A DNA stretch of 32,171 nucleotides from Thermomicrobiales bacterium (GCA_041390825.1 JAWKPF010000042.1:1-32171); one strand, 5' to 3'. Shown: positions 15,269 to 23,046, counted from the first letter of the stretch. Numbers and translations are program-made. The notes: a model not told the origin generated them from the sequence alone.

Positions 15269-15416
15269 GGAGCTTCACATGAGCTCGTGTCATTCCGGGC
15301 GAAGTCGAGGAATCTCCCCGCCGCAGCGGGTGGTGATCACAGCCGACCTCCCGTGCAGCAGCCAGTGAATCGAGGAAACTATTGATTCGCACGCAACGAG
15401 GGAGCTTCGCATGAGC
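15269..15416 (+). repeat. 16-nt direct repeats around the gnd-zwf gap, enclosing a dispersed-element copy
   Basis: GGAGCTTCACATGAGC (15269-15284) and GGAGCTTCGCATGAGC (15401-15416) match at 15 of 16 positions. The second is the zwf ribosome binding site and start (ATG 15411). Between them lies CATTCCGGGCGAAGTCGAGGAATCTCC (from 15291), a short copy of the dispersed intergenic element. Confidence 0.55.
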
Positions 15417-17060
15417 GAAATGTCTTCATCCGCCAAAGCTCGCGCCCTCGCGGTCGAGGCCCAGATCGATGTCGATCACGAAATCCTGGATGGCGCCCTG
15501 CACGGCGCCGAGGAGGTCATCGTCAACCCGCTGCGGGAAGGAATGTTCCAGGCGGTGACGGCCACGCCCTGCGCCATGATCATCTTTGGCGTTTCGGGCG
15601 ACCTCACCTCCCGCAAGCTGATGCCGGCGCTCTACGACCTGGCGATGAACTCGCGCCTGTCAGAAGGGTTCGCCATCGTCGGCGTTTCGCGCCGGCAATG
15701 GACCGATGAGCAGTTCCGCGACGAAATGCGCGCGGCCGTCGAAAAACACTCTCAGCTGCCCGTCACCGACGACCGCTGGAACTCGTTCGCCAAAGGGCTC
15801 TTCTACGTCGGCGGCAATTTCGACGAGCAGGCGATGTACGACCGGCTGCGCGTGCGCCTCGAGGAGCTCGACCACGAACGCCGCACCGACGGCAATCGGC
15901 TCTTCTATCTGGCGACGCCCCCGAGCTTCTACATCACCATCATCCGCAGCCTCGGCTCGCACGATCTCGTGGATCGGCAGGACTTCTACAGCGCCCCGCG
16001 CACTGGATGGTCGCGAATCGTGGTCGAGAAGCCGATCGGGCACGATATCACCTCCGCCCGCGAGCTCAACCACGCCATCAGCGAAGTCGTTTCCGAAGGC
16101 CAAGTCTATCGCATCGACCACTACCTCGGAAAAGAGACCGTCCAGAACGCGCTCGCCTTCCGCTTTGCCAATGTGCTCTTCGAACCGGTCTGGAACCGCC
16201 ACTACGTCGACCATATGCAAATCACCGTGGCCGAGTCGCTTGGCGTCGAAGACCGCGCGACCTACTACGAGGAAGCCGGCGCGTTGCGGGACATGGTCCA
16301 GAGCCACATGCTGCAACTGCTCGCCATCGTCGCCATGGAGCCGCCCGCGGTCTTCCGTGGCAACGCGGTGCGCGACGAAAAGGTGAAAGTGCTCCGCTCG
16401 GTTATTCCGCCCAGTGGCGAAGCCGTCAAGACCATGACCGCCCGTGGACAGTACGCCGCCGGCTACGTGGAAGGGCTGGCGGTACCCGGCTACCGGCAGG
16501 AGCAATTCGTCAGCCCCAGCTCCACGACCGAGACCTTCACCGCGCTCAAGCTGCAGATCGACAACTGGCGCTGGGCCGACGTGCCGTTCTATCTCCGCAC
16601 GGGCAAACGTCTCCCCCGCCGCGTCTCCGAGATCGCGATTCAGTTCAAGAAGGTGCCGCATCTCATGTTCCAGGCGGCCGGCACGCGCGATGTGGAACCG
16701 AACCTGCTCACCATCCGCATCCAACCCGACGAAGGGATCAGCCTCCGTTTTGTGGCCAAGATTCCCGGCACCACCATGCAGCTCCGAACGGTGCGCATGG
16801 ACTTCGCCTATGGCGCGGCCTTCGGCGGCGCCGGCGCCGACGCCTACGAGCGCCTGATCGTCGATGCCATGAATGGCGACCAAACCCTTTTCGCCCGCCG
16901 CGACGAGGTGGAAACCGCCTGGAACCTGATCGACCCCATCGAGCAGGCATGGCTCGCAGAAGAGCTCACCCATTTGCCGCTTTACGAAGCCGGCACCTGG
17001 GGACCGGACAAGGCCGATCTCCTGATCGAGCGCGACGGCCGCACATGGCGCCGGCCATGA
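15411..17060 (+). CDS. zwf: Glucose-6-phosphate 1-dehydrogenase
   Basis: It oxidises glucose 6-phosphate to 6-phosphogluconolactone and is the entry enzyme of the oxidative pentose-phosphate pathway. Visible motifs: dinucleotide binding FGVSGDLTSRKLMPALYDLA (from residue 59), VVEKPIGHD (204-212), the signature RIDHYLGKE (234-242, substrate-binding His237), and YVDHMQITVAE with the probable catalytic base His268. Further on are EEAGALRDMVQSHMLQLLA and WADVPFYLRTGKRLPRR. At 549 residues it is longer than usual (480-515), because about 50 residues precede the conserved core. That extension is acidic and helical and includes a VDHEILDGALHGAEEVIVNP stretch. GAGGGAG lies shortly before ATG 15411. 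OpcA follows after 37 nt. Confidence 0.96.
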   Translation: MSEMSSSAKARALAVEAQIDVDHEILDGALHGAEEVIVNPLREGMFQAVTATPCAMIIFGVSGDLTSRKLMPALYDLAMNSRLSEGFAIVGVSRRQWTDEQFRDEMRAAVEKHSQLPVTDDRWNSFAKGLFYVGGNFDEQAMYDRLRVRLEELDHERRTDGNRLFYLATPPSFYITIIRSLGSHDLVDRQDFYSAPRTGWSRIVVEKPIGHDITSARELNHAISEVVSEGQVYRIDHYLGKETVQNALAFRFANVLFEPVWNRHYVDHMQITVAESLGVEDRATYYEEAGALRDMVQSHMLQLLAIVAMEPPAVFRGNAVRDEKVKVLRSVIPPSGEAVKTMTARGQYAAGYVEGLAVPGYRQEQFVSPSSTTETFTALKLQIDNWRWADVPFYLRTGKRLPRRVSEIAIQFKKVPHLMFQAAGTRDVEPNLLTIRIQPDEGISLRFVAKIPGTTMQLRTVRMDFAYGAAFGGAGADAYERLIVDAMNGDQTLFARRDEVETAWNLIDPIEQAWLAEELTHLPLYEAGTWGPDKADLLIERDGRTWRRP

Positions 17061-17097
17061 GCAGCCCGACCGCACGGAACCCGCGAGGGAACGTCCA

Positions 17098-18294
17098 ATG
17101 ACCGACACCCTGGCCAAACCGATCGAGCGTACCTGGGAATCGCAGGAAATCGAGATCGGCCGGATTCGCTCAGCGCTCGCCGAGCAATGGCAACGGTGGG
17201 AAGCCGAGTATCCCGATCCCAGCATCCTCGAGGCCGGCTCTACCGAGCAGGTCTACATGCGCGCCTCGACGGTCAACGTCATCGTCGCCGTCGATACCGA
17301 GGATGATGCGCGCTGGGCAGAAGAGAGCCTTTCGCATCTTGCCGACTACTCCCCATCGCGCTTGCTCATTCTCGTGCGCAATGGCCGCCCCGCCGACGTG
17401 AGTACCTATTCCGTGCGCGTCAAGGTGGAAGAACGGGAGCACACCCGCGGTGTCGCCCCGGTGCGTCTGGAATCGATCACCATCCTCGCGCCACCCGGAA
17501 ACGATCAATCGCTGGCGAGTCTCTCGTCGCCTCTGCTCATTCCCGACCTGCCCGATGTGCTCTACGTCCCGTATGGCCCCATTGCCGAGAACCTGCTCGT
17601 TTCCAGTCTCTTCGAATTGGTCGATATCCTGGTGGTCGATACGGTCTGGACCCAGGACGCCGGCGCCTCCTTTGCCGTGCTGGCCGACAACACCACCCGC
17701 CAGGACGTGGGCGATATCAACGACATCACCTGGTCGCGCCTGCTCGTCTGGCGCCAGCTGGTAGCCCAGTTTTTCGATCAGCCAGCCGCGCTGGAGTCGC
17801 TCGAAGCGATCGAAGAGGTCGAAATCACGTTCGCTCCCACCTCAGATGCGGGCCGCTGCGGACGCAGCGCTGCCTTGCTGACCGCCGGCTGGCTGGCGAG
17901 CCGGCTCGGTTGGCGCGCTCCGGGCGAGCTGGTGAGTTTCCGCGACGGCTGGCGCTCCACCTTGCGCGCCGGCGAGAAAGGCAAGAGCCGCGAGATCGTG
18001 CTCACCCTCGTGCAAGGCGAGGATGACTTCGGCTGCGGCTCGCTGCAACGCATCCGCCTGGTGGCGGGCGGCACGGCCCCGGGCACATTCGTGGCCGAAC
18101 GCACGTCCGAGGAAGAGATCGCCACCACCAGCGACCTGGGCGAAATGGCGACCGTCAAACGCATCGTCCATAGCCGTTGCCCCGACGACCGCTTCCTCAT
18201 CAGCCAGGAGCTGCGCCGCCTCCATGAGGACGCGACGTATACTGCGGCACTCGATTTCGCGACCCTCCTGTGGCCAGCGGGAATGGATGACTAG
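17098..18294 (+). CDS. opcA: OpcA, glucose-6-phosphate dehydrogenase assembly/effector protein
   Basis: The 398-residue soluble protein belongs to the OpcA family, which in cyanobacteria activates or assembles G6PDH and in actinobacteria is encoded next to zwf. Family-like stretches: ASTVNVIVAVDTEDDARWAEESLSHLADYSPSRLLILV (about residues 57-95), LLIPDLPDVLYVPYGP (about 147-162), DINDITWSRLLVWRQLVAQFFD (about 207-228), and TAGWLASRLGWR (about 262-273). The zwf-opcA-pgl order by itself strongly supports the name. GAGGGAA precedes ATG 17098. The stop TAG touches the start codon of the next gene with no gap, so translation is probably coupled. Whether it is an allosteric or redox-sensing effector here cannot be told from sequence. 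Confidence 0.88.
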   Translation: MTDTLAKPIERTWESQEIEIGRIRSALAEQWQRWEAEYPDPSILEAGSTEQVYMRASTVNVIVAVDTEDDARWAEESLSHLADYSPSRLLILVRNGRPADVSTYSVRVKVEEREHTRGVAPVRLESITILAPPGNDQSLASLSSPLLIPDLPDVLYVPYGPIAENLLVSSLFELVDILVVDTVWTQDAGASFAVLADNTTRQDVGDINDITWSRLLVWRQLVAQFFDQPAALESLEAIEEVEITFAPTSDAGRCGRSAALLTAGWLASRLGWRAPGELVSFRDGWRSTLRAGEKGKSREIVLTLVQGEDDFGCGSLQRIRLVAGGTAPGTFVAERTSEEEIATTSDLGEMATVKRIVHSRCPDDRFLISQELRRLHEDATYTAALDFATLLWPAGMDD

Positions 18295-19086
18295 ATGTCC
18301 TATGACAACCTGCCGATCCTGGACTATGGCGAACGCGGCGTGGTTACCGTGGCCGCGAATGCCGAAGGGGTCGCCAATCTCGCGGTGCAAACCTTCGCCA
18401 CCGCGTTGATCACCTCGTACGCCAGGAACGGCAGATCGGCCATTGCGCTTTCTGGCGGCAGCACACCCAAACGCATGGGCGAGCTGCTGGCGCATTCCGA
18501 TTTCCCCTCGCCCGAGGCATGGGAGCATGCCGACATTTTCTGGGGCGATGAACGCTGGGTTCCACTCGACAGCGACGAGAGCAACGCCGGCGTGGCAATG
18601 CGCACCTTCCTGACCAAAGTGCCGATTCCCGCCGACAACATCCACCCGATCTACGACCCGGATCTGGATGAAGCCCAGGGCGCCGCGGTCTACCAGGCCA
18701 TGATCGAAGCGATCGTTCCGGCCGACAACGGCGTGCCCGCGTTCGATCTGATCTTCCTCGGCATGGGAGACGATGGCCACACCGCCTCGCTCTTTCCCTT
18801 CACCGAGGGTTTGAAGATCGCCGATCGGCATGTCGCCCCAAACTATGTGGAAAAACTCGCCACCACCCGCATCACCTTCACTACCACGCTCATCAATGGC
18901 GCGCGGCAGGTCGTCTTTCTCGTCACCGGCAGCGGGAAAGCCGAACGGCTGAAAGAGGTGCTGGAGGGTCCGCTCGAAACCGACCGCCTCCCCTCGCAGC
19001 TCATTCGCCCCACCCATGGAACGCTGCGCTGGCTGGTGGATCAGGGCGCCGCATCGCAACTCGCAGGAGGTCCCTTCCGTGAATGA
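18295..19086 (+). CDS. pgl: 6-phosphogluconolactonase
   Basis: The 263-residue protein hydrolyses 6-phosphogluconolactone, the step between Zwf and Gnd. It belongs to the DevB/Pgl type related to glucosamine-6-phosphate isomerase: ALSGGSTPKRMGELL (residues 51-65, phosphate binding), IFWGDERWVPLDSDESNAG (81-99), and GMGDDGHTASLFP (156-168), where His162 is the probable catalytic base. It starts directly after the opcA stop and overlaps the following rpiA by 8 nt, so the whole block is one tightly packed operon. Confidence 0.94.
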   Translation: MSYDNLPILDYGERGVVTVAANAEGVANLAVQTFATALITSYARNGRSAIALSGGSTPKRMGELLAHSDFPSPEAWEHADIFWGDERWVPLDSDESNAGVAMRTFLTKVPIPADNIHPIYDPDLDEAQGAAVYQAMIEAIVPADNGVPAFDLIFLGMGDDGHTASLFPFTEGLKIADRHVAPNYVEKLATTRITFTTTLINGARQVVFLVTGSGKAERLKEVLEGPLETDRLPSQLIRPTHGTLRWLVDQGAASQLAGGPFRE

Positions 19087-19765
19087 CGAACATCGCCTGG
19101 CGACGCTCGCCAACGCTTCGGCCGCGCTGGTCGAGGACGGCATGGTGGTCGGGCTTGGCTCCGGGTCCACCGCGGAAGCCTTCGTGCGCGCCCTCGGCGA
19201 GCGCGTCGCGCAAGGTTTGACCATTCAGGGCATTCCGACCTCTCGCCGCACCGAACATGTCGCCCGTGAGGCCGGCATCCCGCTCACCACGCTTTCCGAT
19301 AGCCAGGTGGTCGATTTCGGGGTCGATGGCGCGGACGAGATCGATCCCAACCTTGCGCTCACCAAGGGCCGCGGCGGCGCGTTGCTGTACGAGAAGCTGG
19401 TGGCCGAAGCCTGCAACCGCTGGGTGATCGTCGCGTCATCCGAAAAACTGGTCGACCAGCTCGGAACCCGCATCGCGCTGCCGGTCGAGATCATGCCGTT
19501 CGGGTGGGAGACCATTCAGGCCCGGGTGGAAGCGCTCGGGTTTTCCGCGCCGTTGCGTGTCGCTGGCGACGGGGTGCCCATCGTCACCGACGGCAAGCAC
19601 TTCATTCTCGATTGCGCCACCGGCCCGATCGCCGATCCCAAAGCGCTGGGTGACGCGCTCAAGTGCATCACCGGCGTGGTCGATCACGGTCTCTTCATTG
19701 GCCTGGCCTCTGCCGCCCTCGTCTGCGATCCCGACGGTACCATCCGCGAGCTCACCGCCTCATGA
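19079..19765 (+). CDS. rpiA: Ribose-5-phosphate isomerase A
   Basis: The 228-residue enzyme interconverts ribose 5-P and ribulose 5-P, the product of Gnd. Motifs: GLGSGSTAEAFVRAL (25-39), DGADEIDPNLALTKGRGGALLYEK (83-106) with catalytic Glu105 and binding residues Asp83, Asp86 and Lys96, then VASSEKLVDQLG and LPVEIMPFGW. The start is GTG 19079, with AGGAGG at 19065-19070 and 8 nt spacing. A frame opening at ATG 19016 would reach back 70 nt into pgl without a ribosome binding site. It overlaps pgl by 8 nt and the next small gene by 4 nt (ATGA). Confidence 0.94.
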   Translation: MNDEHRLATLANASAALVEDGMVVGLGSGSTAEAFVRALGERVAQGLTIQGIPTSRRTEHVAREAGIPLTTLSDSQVVDFGVDGADEIDPNLALTKGRGGALLYEKLVAEACNRWVIVASSEKLVDQLGTRIALPVEIMPFGWETIQARVEALGFSAPLRVAGDGVPIVTDGKHFILDCATGPIADPKALGDALKCITGVVDHGLFIGLASAALVCDPDGTIRELTAS

Positions 19766-19914
19766 ATCGACTCCGCAAGAACGACCCGAATTACGACGCC
19801 ACTCCCGAACCCTCGTCCGATCCAACCTTCGATCTCCGCCGCGGTCTCGTCTGGCTGGTCATCGTCATTGCCTTCATGATCGGCCTGAGTCTCATCTGCG
19901 CGTTTCTCCGGTAA
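19762..19914 (+). CDS. 50-residue single-pass membrane protein coupled to rpiA
   Basis: ATG 19762 overlaps the rpiA TGA (ATGA), and the frame gives 50 residues. It has a polar N terminus (MNRLRKNDPNYDATPEPSSDP) and one strong hydrophobic helix (about residues 28-47, LVWLVIVIAFMIGLSLICAF), ending LR. Basic residues before the helix predict an N-in orientation. I recognise no family. It is the last gene of the pentose-phosphate operon. Being so tightly joined, it is probably translated. A short inverted repeat (CGCGTTT/AAACGCG, 19899-19919) spans its stop codon. Confidence 0.65.
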   Translation: MNRLRKNDPNYDATPEPSSDPTFDLRRGLVWLVIVIAFMIGLSLICAFLR

Positions 19915-19944
19915 ACGCGGCCTCCAAACTGCGGACGCGTACGC

Positions 19945-19950
19945 TATGAT
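19945..19950 (+). promoter_or_regulatory. Putative -10 upstream of the Cys-rich secreted protein
   Basis: TATGAT (5 of 6) lies at 19945-19950, followed by the palindrome CCCGCGCGGG. The leader to ATG 19996 would be about 40 nt. The -35 region has no good match. Confidence 0.35.
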
Positions 19951-19995
19951 CCCGCGCGGGCGGTCACCAGCGAAGAACACCGGAGGCTTTCGTTA

Positions 19996-20787
19996 ATGGA
20001 CGAGCATTCGTTCGATGCGTTCACCAGGCACTTTTCGCGTATCCACGCCACACGCCGCAAAACTGTTGGAGCGCTGGTCACCGGGCTTGCCGCAGCGGCG
20101 CTTGGCCAGACCGTTGCCGCCCAGGACGCCACTCCTATTGCCGAAGACGACGAGCCAGAGTTTCTCTTCGTCCAGCTCGCCAACCAGGGCACCTGGGTTC
20201 CCAGCCCGGATGAACCGGATGTCTTTATCCTCACCCTTACCGGCGCCTCCAATCAAACGGTCTTCTTCTCCGACCGTCCCCAGCGGATCGTCGGCTCGGT
20301 ACCCACCACCCAAGTCTTCGCGGCGCTCGGCTTTACGCCCGAAAACGCGCCGAACGCCGCCATCGTGGCGCAGGACGAAACCGGCCAACGCGACGTGCTG
20401 ATGGTCGAGCTCTTCGATCCAATCTTTCAGCAGGAATCCGGAGAGAATCCCGCCTCCACCCTGGTCTTCAAGTCCCGCGTGCTCAACGACTATGCCGGAA
20501 CGAGCCTGGACGAGTGGCAATCCGCCCAGGAGGACGACGAGCTCGCGGCCGAGCTTACCAATGTCAACCTCTATATCGAAGACTGCGTCGATCTGATCTG
20601 GTGCAACAGGGACTATCACAGCTGGGGCCCGGTGCCCGGCGGACCGATCAGCCTTTGCTGGAACCAGCATGCACTCGATTGTGTTCCGTGCAACGGAGGC
20701 ACGATCCAGTCATACAACGACGCGTGCAACCGCGAGTATCCCGACTGTATCGGTTCCTGCAGGGCGGATGTGGCCTATTACCGATAG
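19996..20787 (+). CDS. Secreted protein of unknown function with an eight-cysteine C-terminal domain
   Basis: The 263-residue protein has an N-terminal leader with a twin arginine (TRRKTVGALVTGLAAAALG, Arg20-21) and a likely cleavage after residue 42. Residues 50-165 form a beta-rich domain with TLTGASNQTVFFSDRPQRIVGSV and LGFTPENAPNAAIVAQ. I associate this pattern with secreted proteins of Thermomicrobia and relatives, of unknown function. Residues 197-255 hold eight cysteines (197, 203, 221, 229, 232, 244, 251, 255), enough for four disulfides, which suggests stability outside the cell. GGAGG at 19982-19986 precedes the ATG by 9 nt. It is followed by a strong terminator and is probably monocistronic. 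Confidence 0.8.
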   Translation: MDEHSFDAFTRHFSRIHATRRKTVGALVTGLAAAALGQTVAAQDATPIAEDDEPEFLFVQLANQGTWVPSPDEPDVFILTLTGASNQTVFFSDRPQRIVGSVPTTQVFAALGFTPENAPNAAIVAQDETGQRDVLMVELFDPIFQQESGENPASTLVFKSRVLNDYAGTSLDEWQSAQEDDELAAELTNVNLYIEDCVDLIWCNRDYHSWGPVPGGPISLCWNQHALDCVPCNGGTIQSYNDACNREYPDCIGSCRADVAYYR

Positions 20788-20892
20788 TCCCGACAGCTTC
20801 CGTCTTACCTGAACTGACGGGACTTGCTCGGTTTGCGCAATTGCGTCTTCCAAGCGCGCAGGCATCACCAATGCCAACATCTCGACAGACCA

Positions 20893-20926
20893 AAATGGGG
20901 TTGCGCCCGTTCGCGCAACCCCATTT
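20893..20926 (+). terminator. Strong rho-independent terminator
   Basis: A 14-bp stem, AAATGGGGTTGCGC with GCGCAACCCCATTT and loop CCGTTC, is flanked by A-rich sequence on one side and TTTCTCAT on the other. It lies 105 nt after the stop of the Cys-rich secreted protein and could work in both directions. Confidence 0.8.
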
Positions 20927-21308
20927 CTCATATGTAGTGTCTTCTGGATGATCGGCCTTGCGAGAGACGCATTCCCCAGTCTCGGGTCACGCCCTTCGAG
21001 CAGGCTCGACGTTGGCGTCGTGTGTGGTTCTTACGTCAGCCGACCGGTCGCAACTGCCCCGGACACTCGTTCGGGGCTGTCCTGTCAACCTGCCACACTC
21101 CCCATAGGACGCGATTACATCGCATGGGTTACCTCCTCGAACAGTGCTGCTTTCGTCTGATCTTTTGACATGTGATCCAATCGAGTTGGACCAGATACCC
21201 ATCGACCTCTGGGTGGGGCACTGCTCGTACCTATGGATAGCATCCGCTATGCAATGCGTCAAGATTGTGAACGATTCCACAATTTATTCGCCCATGCGAA
21301 CGATCCCG
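20927..21308. other. Gene-poor, AT-richer stretch with a palindrome
   Basis: No convincing gene is found after the terminator. Features seen are a GCCCCG/CGGGGC hairpin (21056-21077), an isolated perfect -35-like TTGACA near 21166 without a partner -10, and the palindrome ATTGTG-N8-CACAAT at 21264-21283. Base composition between 21150 and 21300 is lower in GC than elsewhere. A small RNA or a decayed gene is possible. Confidence 0.4.
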
Positions 21309-21509
21309 TCACGCGCCCTGCAATTTCATCCGGCCGATCAAGAGACGGAATCGCTGGAGGAAGAACTGCGATTGCACCTTGGGCGGACCCGACACCCGCA
21401 CCGTCTTGCCCGCAACGGCTTCTTCTGCCAAACGGGGATCGCGCGCCGCGTGAAGGAGCGCTTCCTGCCGAATTCGCTCGTCCAACTGCATTCTGCTCAA
21501 GAGAACCAT
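21309..21509 (-). CDS. Possible small basic protein of unknown function
   Basis: A 66-residue frame begins at ATG 21509, with GGAG (CTCC on the + strand, 21517-21520) 7 nt upstream. It reads MVLLSRMQLDERIRQEALLHAARDPRLAEEAV and then a basic tail ending QRFRLLIGRMKLQGA. It is charged, probably helical at the N terminus, and has no signal peptide. A longer plus-strand frame overlaps it completely, but that frame has no ribosome binding site and a less protein-like composition. I recognise no family, so this is a tentative call. Confidence 0.3.
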   Translation of the reverse strand: MVLLSRMQLDERIRQEALLHAARDPRLAEEAVAGKTVRVSGPPKVQSQFFLQRFRLLIGRMKLQGA

Positions 21510-21769
21510 GATCGTGCTCCGTTTCATGTCATGCGCTTGGCCAGCAAACACAACTGACCACGAGCCCATCCTGCGCCGACCCAGACCCCGCTCCATCGGC
21601 AATGCTGCCTAATCCCCGGCACGTGGCACATTGCCCGATTACCCGCTGCCCGAATACCCCCTCGCACGCGCGCCGTCCGATAGCGCACAATTGGCAACGC
21701 CCGCTTATCGAGCCGAATACCGTCTGCACGTTGCCAGCCGCATGCCGCGTGCCCTTCAGGAGAACGTCC

Positions 21770-22774
21770 ATGCGATTCGTGCGAAGCGCATTGTTGCTCG
21801 CGATCGTGTTTGCCCTTGCGGCGACCCAGTTCATGCCCGGCGCGCGGGCACAAGACGACGCCACGCCCACCAACGCGACTCCGGTTGCCAGCGATCCTCT
21901 TGCTGGGCGTCTGGGTGGAACCCTCCAGAGCGTTCTCGATGCGTTTGGCCCCGCCGATTTCACCGATGACGGGCTCATCCGCTACGACGCGCTCGATCTG
22001 AACGGCCTCAGCACGATCCTGGTCGTCTATCACGATGACGACGATGTGGTGACGCGCATGGCGCTCGTCTACCCATTCCAACCGGACACGCTCACCACTG
22101 CCGGGGACGTGGTCGCCATGGCCGCGAACGTCGGTCCCGCAGACGGCATTTGCCAACCGGAAGCGGTGGAAACCACGCTCGGACCCGAGGTCTATCCCTG
22201 CCACAGCGTGGCATTGATGACGGTCTTCGACGCCGAGGCCATGACCGCGCTCGATGCAACCGGCGGGCTTGGCGACTACTCGATCGCGGTCGATCCGCTC
22301 TTCGATGACTACTTCGAAATCCTGCTCGTTCCCGGTTCCGACGGCACCCAGCTCGATCCCGGTCTGATCACCGCCGACGAATCCGCCGCTCCTGTCGCCA
22401 CCCCGACGCTCGCCGAGCAGTACCCGTTGCTGGAAGACCCAACCGTGCTCATGAACGGCGATGTCTCGTTGGGCGACCCGCTGTCGTTCACCGGCGAGAT
22501 CAAGACCTTGCAAATCGCCGAGTTCGGCACCCAGTTCCGCCTGGGTGAAGACGAGTCGCTTGGCGTCTCATCTCTCTTCCAGGTCGCCGTCCCAATCGCC
22601 GATTCGACCGATGTCGAAGTCCTCTTCGTCGGCTTCAACGGCGACGCCACCGAACTCGCCATTGGCGACACCGTCACCGTCTACGGAACCAACTACGGCA
22701 CCCAATGTTTCGACAACGCCCTCGACGAAGAAGTCTGCCAACCGTTGATCGCCGCGGACCTGGTCGAGGAGTAG
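21770..22774 (+). CDS. Secreted protein of unknown function with a C-terminal OB-like domain
   Basis: The 334-residue protein starts at ATG 21770, with AGGAG about 8 nt upstream. The same frame reaches back to 21602, but that extension lacks a signal. Residues 1-27 are a clear signal peptide (RFVRSALLLAIVFALAATQF, cleavage after ARA). A linker rich in Thr, Pro and Ala is followed by a domain containing Cys residues near positions 124 and 144 (GICQP, YPCHS). A second linker leads to residues 225-334, where GDPLSFTGEIKTLQI and LAIGDTVTVYGTNYG suggest a small OB-like beta barrel. No enzymatic motif is visible. A diverged copy of its last 14 codons lies 340 nt downstream (23111-23164). Confidence 0.75.
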   Translation: MRFVRSALLLAIVFALAATQFMPGARAQDDATPTNATPVASDPLAGRLGGTLQSVLDAFGPADFTDDGLIRYDALDLNGLSTILVVYHDDDDVVTRMALVYPFQPDTLTTAGDVVAMAANVGPADGICQPEAVETTLGPEVYPCHSVALMTVFDAEAMTALDATGGLGDYSIAVDPLFDDYFEILLVPGSDGTQLDPGLITADESAAPVATPTLAEQYPLLEDPTVLMNGDVSLGDPLSFTGEIKTLQIAEFGTQFRLGEDESLGVSSLFQVAVPIADSTDVEVLFVGFNGDATELAIGDTVTVYGTNYGTQCFDNALDEEVCQPLIAADLVEE

Positions 22775-22789
22775 GGGAGCGAGTACCAA

Positions 22790-22893
22790 GGGATCTCTCG
22801 TTCCCTGCGCATCCGTACCGTCATCGGAGACCGGGTTTCGCGCACCAAGAGATCCTTCGACAAGCTCGGGATGACGATTCCCCGTCATCCCGA
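22790..22893. repeat. Dispersed intergenic element, copy A (104 nt)
   Basis: It begins GGGATCTCTCGTTCCCTGCGCA and ends with AGAGATCC, then AAGCTCGGGATGACGATT and CCGTCATCCCGA. The inverted words GGGATCTCT and AGAGATCC(C), and CGGGATGACG against CGTCATCCCG, show that it can fold into hairpins. It is nearly the same length and order as copy B. Confidence 0.75.
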
Positions 22894-22942
22894 CCGGAGC
22901 CCGCAGGCGGAGTGGAGAGCCTGCCCTGAGCGCAGTCGAATG

Positions 22943-23046
22943 GGGATCTCTCGTTCCCTGCGCACCCATACGTCCCTCGGAGACCGAATCACGGGCAACA
23001 AGAGATCCCTCGGCAAGCTCGGGATGACGATTGGCCGTCATCCCGA
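22943..23046. repeat. Dispersed intergenic element, copy B (104 nt)
   Basis: It has the same 104-nt layout as copy A (22790-22893) with a more variable middle: GGGATCTCTCGTTCCCTGCGCA, CTCGGAGACCG, CAAGAGATCCCTCGG, CAAGCTCGGGATGACGATT, CCGTCATCCCGA. The two are separated by 49 nt carrying CCTGAGCGCAGTCGAATG, a further part of the family. Confidence 0.75.

Noticed and set aside
15660..17225. Long minus-strand open frame (521 codons) opposite zwf
   Set aside because: It is a shadow of zwf and the opcA start, with no ribosome binding site or recognisable motif.
17842..19224. Long minus-strand open frame (460 codons) opposite opcA, pgl and rpiA
   Set aside because: It crosses three tightly packed real genes on the other strand, so it is a composition artefact.
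21144..21557. Plus-strand frame of 137 codons in the gene-poor region
   Set aside because: It has no Shine-Dalgarno and no family resemblance, and it overlaps a better-initiated minus-strand small frame. I left the region mostly uncalled.
22790..23046. Possible insertion sequence with transposase
   Set aside because: The repeats are only 104 nt, with no coding frame. No transposase motif was found nearby, so this is at most a non-autonomous element.
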